Shown here: positions 56,862 through 64,000 of the stretch, in pieces | Numbering within the stretch: the stretch's first letter is position 1 | How the letters are laid out: every line of letters starts with the position of its first letter | Source of the DNA: Zarea fungicola | Lineage: Eukaryota > Ascomycota > Sordariomycetes > Hypocreales > Cordycipitaceae | Length of the DNA stretch: 64,000 nt | Direction: 5' to 3' | Assembly (NCBI GenBank): GCA_900169235.1 | Contig: FWCC01000044.1 | Location: 186,001 to 250,000 of the forward strand | Program-made: the position numbers and the translations under genes | The notes under the pieces: model-generated | Seen by the model: only the letters and a program-made list of their open reading frames with translations | Database searches by the model: none | What the model was told of the DNA's origin: nothing

Positions 56862-57261
56862 ATGGTAGGTCCGCGAATAGAGCGTGAATAGTGCTGGCAG
56901 AGTCTTAGGTGTACTTAGAGGGTGACGACCGAGTTTCAAACTGTTTGCGAGCGATACTTCAGATGGCCCAGTCAAACTATCCAGCCAAAATCATTAACTG
57001 TTTTGAGAAAAGAAGTATGAGTTACTATGAGCATTTTTTTTTTTTAAAAAAAAAGAAAATCATTAAAATTGGTTTGCCATCGTTTAGAAGAAACACTGTT
57101 GATGCGCCTGGCCGTGATATTACGTCGCAACTCAGTGGGGCTATGGCCTGTTAACACTTGGTGTGGTACATGCAACGCCTCTACCGAGTAGATACATTAC
57201 AGACGCTACACCCTCTTCGCCACGTTGCCCAGCAGCATTCCTTGACCATGAGACCGTAAGA
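56862..57261. other. intergenic, methyltransferase 3' flank and RBR promoter
   Basis: 400 bp. A T-run meeting an A-run at 57035-57058 makes a simple inverted repeat that could be a 3'-end signal. The frame upstream of 57262 opens with GTG and is not used. Confidence 0.5.
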
Positions 57262-59199
57262 ATGGTTTCCCTCGGTATCCTTTCGTCTAGCGATAAGGCG
57301 TCAGCGAACCGATCCAAAGCCGCCAGCGCAGAGGCAGAACTGCTGCCAGACTACATCTACGACGCCGCCCAACTGCCGTGCGTCCCGCCCGAGCGCCCCG
57401 ATCTGCACAACCTCAACAACTCCCTCGAGGCTCTCGCCGCTGTCTTCCCTGACATCCAGATTGAAGTGTTCCGCGAGCTCCTTTCCAACTTTGATGGCGA
57501 GTCCCGTCTCGCCCTCGTCGCGGATGCGCTGCTTAAGAACCGCGTCACCTGGGTCAAGGGCCGATGGCGAGTCCCGGACAAGGACTACCCGGCGGACACG
57601 GCGGCGGCCGTAGTGCCCCGAGCAGAGGCCTTTCGAAGCCCTGAATACAAAAAGGCGGTTCGTGCTCTCGCGTGGCAAGAGTTTCGCGGCCTGTCCCGCT
57701 CCACGATTGACGGCGTGCTAGCCGAGTCCAACTACACATACCTCGAATCGCGACGCACCCTCACCTCTTTATCATCCAAGTCCTGGCGGTTCACGATATC
57801 GTCTATCTTCTTCCGGCGGAAGCCGATAGCCACTGGTGAAGCGGAAAACCACCCACTGGTTGTTTGGAAGTCGAGCGGCCAGGGCTCGATCCTACCCACC
57901 ATTCGCGCCACAGGAAGCGCCGAGTTGGACAGGGAACTCTACGAGGCATTGGTTGTGCCATTGAGAGTACGGGATAGGGAGAAAAGGGAGGCTACTGATC
58001 GTGAGCTGGCGCGAACTCTAAATCAAAAAGAAGCAGAAGAAGCTGGCGCCACGTACGAGTGCGGATGCTGCTTCACAACGTCCCCATTTGAGGAAATCAC
58101 GCACTGTACTAGAAGTGGCCATATGATGTGCTTCAACTGCATCCAGCAGTCTCTAAAGGAAGCATTATTCGGCCAAGGCTGGCAAAGTAGTGTGGATGTG
58201 GAGACGGGCACACTCAAGTGCCTATCCTCAGAGGGCGATCGCTGTCCTGGACAGATCCCATACGAGCAGCTCCAGCGAGCCATGATGCAACAAAGGGGTG
58301 GAGCCGAGATGCTTCTAAAACTTGACCATCGGCTGGCTGACCATGGCCTAATAGAATCCAAGCTGCCCCTCATTCGTTGCCCATTCTGCAGTTACGCAGA
58401 GGTCGACGACCTCTACCTCCCTGTGGACGAATCCAGACTTCGCATCAAATTCGACACTGGCTACCAGATGCTTTTTCTCGCAGCCACATTTATTGCCTTG
58501 TTACTACTACTTCCTGCATTGCTCCTCGTCACCCTGCTATGTGTCTTTGTGGCTGCTTGCATGCCTTTGGCACAATACTTTAAAGACCAGTGGAAGCAAG
58601 CCATAGCAAGACACAGCCGCCGCCGCCGCGGCCTCAAGTTTACCTGCCGCAGCCCCGACTGCAAGCGCGTCTCATGTATCTCGTGCCACAAGTCCTGGAA
58701 GGACATTCACATCTGCCACGAGTCGTCGCTGGTGGCATTGCGGACACAGGTTGAGCAGGCCATGAGCATGGCCGTCAAGCGCGTATGCCCCCGGTGCAGC
58801 ACGTCGTTTGTCAAGAACTCGGGCTGCAACAAGCTGACGTGCCCCTGCGGCTACAAGATGTGCTACGTCTGCCGGGCCGACCTGAGCGACGAGGGCTACC
58901 GCCACTTCTGCGACCACTTCCGCCCAGACGGAGACCCCAAGCCGTGCAAAGAGTGCGAGCGATGCAACTTGTGGGAGTCGGAGGACACTGAACGCGTGCT
59001 GCGCGAGGCGCGCGAGGATGCAGAGCGCAAGTGGACGGACATGGAGAAGAGGGAGCTGTCGGGGAGCGAAAAGGCGTTTCTGGCCACGGGCTACATCAAC
59101 AAGGGCCACGACGCGGGCCTGCGCAGACTATTACAGCGCGGAGAGATTCCTACGTTCGGTGAAGTGTGTGATTTGGTGATTGATACTATTTTTGTTTGA
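57262..59199 (+). CDS. RBR-type E3 ubiquitin ligase with a membrane hairpin, RNF216-like
   Basis: This is a RING-between-RING ligase that would receive ubiquitin from an E2 on a RING2 cysteine. It has 645 aa in one exon from the first ATG (57262). A CUE-like segment is at about 55-92 (LAAVFPDIQIEVFRELL). RING1 starts ECGCCF at 266 and includes MCFNCIQQS. The IBR begins CPFC at 373-376. Its second half, TCRSPDCKRVSCISCHKSW, resumes at 461, and the two halves are separated by a hydrophobic stretch of about 35 residues (403-437), long enough for a membrane hairpin. RING2 is complete at 509-537 (CPRC, GC, the candidate catalytic C527 in NKLTC, CGYKMCYVC). The order and spacing resemble RNF216/Triad3. 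The stop at 59199 follows a basic/acidic helix. Confidence 0.9.
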   Translation: MVSLGILSSSDKASANRSKAASAEAELLPDYIYDAAQLPCVPPERPDLHNLNNSLEALAAVFPDIQIEVFRELLSNFDGESRLALVADALLKNRVTWVKGRWRVPDKDYPADTAAAVVPRAEAFRSPEYKKAVRALAWQEFRGLSRSTIDGVLAESNYTYLESRRTLTSLSSKSWRFTISSIFFRRKPIATGEAENHPLVVWKSSGQGSILPTIRATGSAELDRELYEALVVPLRVRDREKREATDRELARTLNQKEAEEAGATYECGCCFTTSPFEEITHCTRSGHMMCFNCIQQSLKEALFGQGWQSSVDVETGTLKCLSSEGDRCPGQIPYEQLQRAMMQQRGGAEMLLKLDHRLADHGLIESKLPLIRCPFCSYAEVDDLYLPVDESRLRIKFDTGYQMLFLAATFIALLLLLPALLLVTLLCVFVAACMPLAQYFKDQWKQAIARHSRRRRGLKFTCRSPDCKRVSCISCHKSWKDIHICHESSLVALRTQVEQAMSMAVKRVCPRCSTSFVKNSGCNKLTCPCGYKMCYVCRADLSDEGYRHFCDHFRPDGDPKPCKECERCNLWESEDTERVLREAREDAERKWTDMEKRELSGSEKAFLATGYINKGHDAGLRRLLQRGEIPTFGEVCDLVIDTIFV

Positions 59200-59795
59200 G
59201 TTTTTTTTTATCAGACTTTTTCCGCCTCTTGTCTGTTTTATGAAGTTATGACGAAAGGATTGAGCGTTTCTGGTAAGGTCTATCTTTGGTATGGCTTATC
59301 AATTGGCATACACGTATTCGCTACTGGGGTACTGAATACAGTTGTTAGAAAATATAAATTATTAAGTTGAATTCGTATTGTTTGTAGTGCACTACCACAA
59401 AGAGGAAAGAGTGCCGGGCAATGCACAGCCAGGAGTCAGACTGTTTTCAACATTGGTTCCAGCGCCATTTCGATGTGAAGATAGCTAGCACCATATTTCC
59501 ATCGCTGACTGTGAAAAGAAGCAGCGGTAAGGGTACGGCAAGCCCTCTGACGTGAACATTCGAGAACGAGTATGCTAGCCATATTAAATGTACCGCAATC
59601 TGGCTGAACTTTGCCTAACTACAACAGCTTTGGAGGTTGAACTGGTCAAGTGAGACATTTAAATATAGCCTATGTGACTCATATTAAATCACACTAAACT
59701 AGTGAGTATTTCATAGAAGCGAGATACAGAGAAATTGGTGAGAAAACAGCCCACTGACACTTGGCCTACTAAGCATCATGGCGTGAACTGCCCAT
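59200..59795. other. intergenic after the RBR gene
   Basis: 596 bp, AT-rich, no gene. T-runs directly after the stop fit a 3' end. Confidence 0.5.
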
Positions 59796-60491
59796 TTAAT
59801 CTTTAACAAAGAGAGTTCCATCTATGTTGAAGCTCTTGGCGACTTGGTCGGTATTTGACTGTTGAAAATCTTCAATCTTTCGTGTCAGTTTCTCACTTGC
59901 TCGCGTAGGCCCTTGTTACCGGCGACGAGCTCAGCAACGTCAGGGCAAAGAATCTTGTTACTTTCGAGAAGCTCATTGAGAAGGCTTTCATTTCTTTGGA
60001 CTGCTGCCACATGGCCAGCCTTGAAAGCGTTGGAATCCTCAGTTAGCTTAAAATCTTTTCGGAATAGACGCTTTCGGAGCGCCTTCTTGATCAAGTCGTC
60101 GAACTGGTTCGGTTAGCAGATTGGCCCGCCACTTGATGGAGAGATTCTACTCACTCTTGCGTCTCTCAACGGGGCATGACCCCCGTTTCGGCGCAGATAA
60201 TCAACGACTTTTTCGTGGCCCTTTCTGCCTCCGGATTCAGCTTGTGAAAGTTAGAGCAGTATGATGACTGTGGAAAGCTTGGACGAAACTCACGGGCTCA
60301 CACTTCTGCCTGTGCGCGGTACAACGCTGACAATTTTTCGACAGTGCAGCTTGAAAAAATTTAATGAGTAACCGCACGTGAACCATTGATCATGAGAACT
60401 AAAATTCTTGCCAAAAGCATACAATAGCTCGCTCTGTCTGCATTCGGCTGAGGCAGGTGTAGCACGGCGTATCCCGAGCCTCTTTAGCCAT
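59796..60491 (-). pseudogene. decayed or unresolved Cys-motif gene
   Basis: Protein-like pieces lie in order on the minus strand but do not join in one frame. They are a TPCYTCLSRMQTERA segment after the ATG at 60491, CQRCTAHRQKCEP at about 60290-60330, KGHEKVVDYLRRNGGHAPLR ending at a good donor at 60154, FDDLIKKALRKRLFRKDF from 60103, and KLTRKIEDFQQSNTDQVAKS ending at a TAA at 59796. A 51-nt intron (60104-60154; GTGAGT, CTAACC, CCAG) is convincing. The frame then breaks near 59889 (one base too few, or a 38-nt mini-intron), and again between the Cys segment and the 60155-60240 exon. The CxxC pairs resemble a fungal Cys-rich family of unknown role. Either the gene is dead or the sequence has errors. 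Confidence 0.4.
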
Positions 60492-62397
60492 GGCGGGCTT
60501 CTTCGCAGCTGGAGATGGTCCGGAAGGAGGTTCACCATCAACCAAACATGTCCATGGCTCAAAACACGATTTCAAACTTTTAGCAAACGGGCAGCTGTAA
60601 TGGTGATCCTTTGATGAATAGCAGATAGTAGAGAAGATAGCTTGGAGTGTGCCTTGCGATAATAGAGAAGGAGGACCTCGGAACTCTGGGATATTACTTG
60701 AAGTGTTTTGATCAAATTCTGAAATTCGACATTAGTGTTGAACACAGTTACAGCTGGTATGATTGATGAATGATTATTAAGAAAGAAAACAGTTACTGAC
60801 AGGTTTTGGGAGCAGAAAAGTGTGTCGTTTAACTTTGAAGTAAGGAGAAATGTTCTTTGTGCTCGCCGACGCCTCAGCTCACAGTATGGACGAAAGAAGA
60901 GTACGTAGGAAATCAAAAGTGCAGTGGAAGATGAATTACTCAAACACCTTCGGTGTGTCTCTACATTCTGAAATTTGCCGCATAAACAGAGGTCAAGGAA
61001 GTCGTACCGGGATCGAGGCAGGCCCAAGGCTGGATCTGCCCAGGAATAAAGTATGAAGCGACACATGCAGATCCTCCTCCCCCAAAAAGGGAAGAAGAAA
61101 GGGGGGAAGAGGGAGGGAGAGAGAGGCGGCTGATCTCCTGGCTTCAGCGCTCTCGGATTTCACGTAAAATAAACACATTAAGAAGGGGATGGGTGAAATG
61201 CAGACGCTTACCTCCTGTACAAGATCATGGTTCCCTGTCACACATCGCTACCCAGCCAGCAACAAGGAAGGCGACTGGCAAGAAAACCATGATGAAATTT
61301 AATTACTTGGCTCAATGAGTAAGCTTTTGAACAACCCTATTTTTAATCAGTAGAAAATCGCGATTCGTAGTTTCGTTATTAGTTTAGTAGTTCACAGCCG
61401 AGGTGCGATATGTGTAAGTCGGTGGAGCAGTGGCCGAAGTCGATGGTTCACAAACTGCGCAGCACTGAACTGGTTCATATCTGAAATGCAATGTTTACCA
61501 ATTTCTATTAAGAGAGTATATCTAGGCATACAGAACCATACATAACCCTAAGCTATGTGTACCCACAGACTTTATGTTACCTTCCATTAATTATAATTAT
61601 AAGCTACTCTTCTCCTCTGACCTCACCCCAAGCCTAGACGCTCCAAAATTAACAATGAGCGCCTGATTTTCACTAGATGCCGGCCAGTGTCTGACTTTGC
61701 TTTTATGACATCTAAGTTCGACACATTGTATATCAATCATTTTCCTAAAGAATTATCACTCCTAGGACAGTTGCCTTAATAGGCATGTTGCCGCGACTTG
61801 GCGGGTAATGATGGGCCGGGTGAGTGTCAAATTATTAGTGACCAATCTACAAGAGATGGGCGGGATCTAGGTCTGGCGAAACTTGTAATATCGCCAACCG
61901 TACCACATAGCAAGTGAATTGCGCGCCTTTGCTAGCAGCACTTTTTTTTTTTCAACCGCCCCTCTTAAGGACACCCAGCGCGCGCTGTTGAAGGAGCGAG
62001 AAGGAAAATATGCTGCCGTTGTCATACTGCCACCGGACGATTCAGGCATTGACTGGCAAGACCAGCAGCCATTGCAGACCGTGGCCAGAGAATTAAACAT
62101 GCCAGAAAACAGAACGAGCCAGTTGCCTTTGTGGCTTTGAACTATGTTTCACTATGAAGATTCATATATCCTTCAGCCGCCTCCTTTTTTTGTGGGCAGT
62201 CACTTCCAGTGTTGAATAGCCTGCCACTCCCTGCTGTTGCCTCAACTTCACCATGTCGCTTACACCGAATCAGGTTGGCAGTAGCAATGAGCGGCCGTGA
62301 CCACGGATTCCTCGGCAGGCTTCCCCTCCCCAATCATCTGCTTCATCAACCATGCCCATAGCAGCCATCAGCATAGCCTTCTTAAAGCATCGTCATA
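60492..62397. other. gene-poor region with relics
   Basis: Minus-strand frames at 60572-61066 are long but not convincing protein; they may belong to the decayed gene. 61250-61860 is AT-rich and empty. A PhzF-like fragment at 61919-62140 is listed separately. The last 250 bp precede the hypothetical gene. Confidence 0.45.
61919..62140 (+). pseudogene. fragment resembling the N-terminus of a PhzF-like protein
   Basis: The 73-codon frame includes YAAVVILPPDDSGIDW and LQTVARELNMPEN. This is the spacing and wording of the PhzF family (isomerase-like fold) N-terminus, where a V-V-x-LP strand is followed by a helix ending IARELNLxET. The frame stops soon after, where the family would continue for over 200 residues, and no continuation is found downstream. 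I infer a relic; a chance match remains possible. Confidence 0.3.
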
Positions 62398-63138
62398 ATG
62401 GTCTATCGCTACACTCTCCCAGCACAGCCAAGTCCATATACTTGCAAACAGCGGGAGCTGTCACTTCGCAGCCGGACAATTTCTAACGCCATTGCAAGCT
62501 CTCCTGGCCTCAAGCGGGCGAATTTTTACTCTCATTCATCTCTAGATTCCAAAGTGAGGCTGCGCCAACAACAGCCATGGACTGAGCATATTGACAAGGA
62601 AAATGTCAAAATCACAACGTATCCAGTGTCATCGACAAAACGGCCCGAGAGTGACTATTGCGAATACAATCCTGCTGATCCAACAACCTGGGGTGTCAAG
62701 CCTCTTCCGCCACTGCCCCTAGTTGGTACTCCTGTCTGGAACGACACATCGATCTTCTCGCACGGAGACGATGATGCGGCAATGCTGCAGAGTCCTATCT
62801 TGCCGCCTTGCCCAGATCCAATGGAACCAACTCATAGCCTTGCTCAACTCGTCGGCGATCATCTCAGAATCGATGATGAGGCTGGGGTGCGCTCTACAGA
62901 CCATCGTACTACGTCATCATCCTATCACGACCCTGACTACGAGCCTTCCGGAGTGCATTCTCCAGTCTCCAATGCTCATGTTCGCATGCTAAGCGTTACG
63001 GAACTTGCCAAGTATGGCAAGGCAAATGATAGACTTTCGAATCTTCGCTCCGGATCGCCGTCCTCGGCCACTGGTGAATTGCATTTACACGATGGCCTAG
63101 AACCTCATGACGACTCATCTTCCGCAGTCAACAGCTAG
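62398..63138 (+). CDS. hypothetical protein, N-terminal part before an in-frame TAG
   Basis: No recognised domain. The ATG at 62398 opens a frame of 246 codons, with basic and Ser-rich N-terminal sequence (MVYRYTLPAQPSPYTCKQRE), DPTTWGVKPLPPLPLVGTPV near residue 100 and acidic, Ser/Asp-rich later parts. It ends at TAG 63136-63138. The same frame then stays open for another 184 codons of clearly protein-like sequence (next entry), so the natural product may be 431 aa. No splice pair with a good donor and branch removes the TAG. The best is a 60-nt segment from GTCAAC (63127) to GCGCCAG (63186), phase 0, with a poor donor. Confidence 0.6.
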   Translation: MVYRYTLPAQPSPYTCKQRELSLRSRTISNAIASSPGLKRANFYSHSSLDSKVRLRQQQPWTEHIDKENVKITTYPVSSTKRPESDYCEYNPADPTTWGVKPLPPLPLVGTPVWNDTSIFSHGDDDAAMLQSPILPPCPDPMEPTHSLAQLVGDHLRIDDEAGVRSTDHRTTSSSYHDPDYEPSGVHSPVSNAHVRMLSVTELAKYGKANDRLSNLRSGSPSSATGELHLHDGLEPHDDSSSAVNS

Positions 63139-63693
63139 CAAACGGAGTCTGCCAAGATTATCGAGCCATATATATATGAGCGCCAGATTAGCCGATACCG
63201 CTTCCCCAGCTTCCCCAGCGAAGCTACGAATGATGGCCACCGCAATGGATATGATGGTGCTAATGAGACTCTTGTGTCCAGCCGGCCCAGTCTTTCACCC
63301 TCCCCTCCTCCTTCCATTGACCGTCGCTCACCAATTCGCAAAGCCAAGCGTCGTGCATCTCACTTTTCACTCCGCAGTTTGGGCAAACAGTTCTCGAAGC
63401 GGCCACGGATTGGTTTCAGGAAGTGGGCCAATTCCGTCTTGCAAAAGAGCAGTCACCGCCTCAACAGTGCCAAGCGAAAAATAAAAGAGCACGCTGAGAT
63501 TGAGCGTCGAGACTTTGCCGCTTGGAAGGCTCAACGTCGCAGAAGCAAATCGGTTGACCCCCTTCCGGGAAAGCAAGAAAAGGATACCACTCTGTTTCCG
63601 ACGGAACACAGCCCGCTCTGTGACCAAGATTGGTGGAAGGAGGGAACTACAAAGTATCACGCCCCCAAGTGGATGAAATTCCAAAAGACATAA
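63139..63693 (+). CDS. continuation of the hypothetical frame after TAG
   Basis: It is in the same frame as the preceding 246 codons, with no ATG near its beginning. Its sequence is strongly basic: ERQISRYRFPSFPSEATNDG, then SIDRRSPIRKAKRRASHFSL, FSKRPRIGFRKWANSVLQKS and an end of WWKEGTTKYHAPKWMKFQKT. Several arginine/lysine clusters could be nuclear localisation signals. It is either the true C-terminus reached by splicing or readthrough, or the tail of a gene disabled by a nonsense mutation. Confidence 0.5.
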   Translation, partial: QTESAKIIEPYIYERQISRYRFPSFPSEATNDGHRNGYDGANETLVSSRPSLSPSPPPSIDRRSPIRKAKRRASHFSLRSLGKQFSKRPRIGFRKWANSVLQKSSHRLNSAKRKIKEHAEIERRDFAAWKAQRRRSKSVDPLPGKQEKDTTLFPTEHSPLCDQDWWKEGTTKYHAPKWMKFQKT

Positions 63694-63886
63694 AGGATGA
63701 GTGTAGGAGGGTTAGAAACTCTATTATTAGGCGAGTTTTATTCATGAGCGTGAATCATGAAGCCACTGTATCAGAAGAGGGCTTTATCCAAGGCGTATAA
63801 ATACAAAAATAGAGAATGAAACAGCAGTTTATCCAAATGGTATACAGATGCAAGTTCAAGAATGAAGAATAGCACCAAGTGTTTCA

Positions 63887-64000
63887 TTAAATCATGTACC
63901 GGAAGCCATTACCTTGGCTGCGTTTATTTCCTACAGAGCCCACCAATCTCTCTGCTTCCTCCTGGTCTTGATCTGGTGTCTGGTCCGGGGTACCGTAGTG
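63887..64000 (-). CDS. 3' end of a minus-strand gene cut by the window edge
   Basis: From the right edge the minus strand reads in one frame for 37 codons to a TAA at 63887-63889: HYGTPDQTPDQDQEEAERLV, then GSVGNKRSQGNGFRYMI. Composition is protein-like and acidic then basic. No family can be named from so short a tail. It converges with the hypothetical gene, 193 bp between stops. Confidence 0.45.
   Translation of the reverse strand, partial: HYGTPDQTPDQDQEEAERLVGSVGNKRSQGNGFRYMI

Noticed and set aside
1..64000. CRISPR arrays, bacterial operons, ribosome binding sites
   Set aside because: The window is fungal nuclear DNA: spliceosomal introns in most genes and no regularly spaced repeats.

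Overview
This window is eukaryotic DNA from a filamentous ascomycete, most likely a sordariomycete of the order Hypocreales. The evidence is short introns (about 47-150 nt, with GTRNGT donors, CTAAC/CTRAY branch sites and YAG acceptors), intron-bearing nuclear tRNA genes, TAGGTAGGTACC-type promoter repeats, and proteins typical of the group (nuclear rim protein, LaeA-like methyltransferase, Zn2Cys6 regulator, DHA1 and DHA2 transporters). I cannot fix the genus. Gene models were made by joining open frames at introns that keep the reading phase and restore conserved protein sequence.

Layout. 1-1.2 kb is an AT-rich block, followed by an intron-containing tRNA-Lys(CUU). 1.8-3.6 kb is a DHA1 transporter (-). 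6.4-7.8 kb is ALG7 (+), the first enzyme of N-glycan assembly. 8.6-11.3 kb is a SET3-like PHD/SET protein (-). 15.2-17.2 kb holds an NPC2-like lipid-transfer protein (+) converging on V-ATPase subunit F (-), which is divergent from nuclear rim protein NUR1 (17.2-18.6 kb, +). 19-21.8 kb is an unrecognised tail-anchored protein. 23.6-26.1 kb is LEU1 (+). 26.5-32.5 kb is a minus-strand run: a JmjC protein, an Atg38/NRBF2-like MIT protein and MDV1. 33.6-38.2 kb holds chorismate mutase (+), BCP1 (-) and VPS17 (+). 38.7-39.6 kb carries two identical tRNA-Phe genes. 39.8-41.1 kb is CSN6 (-). 41.5-46.7 kb is a DHA2 pump (-) divergent from a Zn2Cys6 regulator (+). 47-49.7 kb is RKM5 and NCS-1 (both -). 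51.6-54.2 kb is CDC45 (-). 55.7-56.9 kb is a LaeA-like methyltransferase (+). 57.3-59.2 kb is an RBR ubiquitin ligase (+). 59.8-62.1 kb holds gene remains. 62.4-63.7 kb is a hypothetical gene interrupted by TAG. The last 114 bases are the 3' end of another minus-strand gene.

Most of the window is conserved housekeeping sequence for replication, trafficking, amino-acid synthesis, chromatin and signalling. I found no biosynthetic cluster, CRISPR array or intact transposon. The most interesting items are a perfect 20-bp palindrome just upstream of the regulator gene that faces the pump, an RBR ligase with a membrane hairpin inside its IBR domain, and two long frames each split by a single in-frame TAG. 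Also notable are two stop-free 57-nt introns that would be missed by simple ORF calling, and the tRNA-Phe pair.
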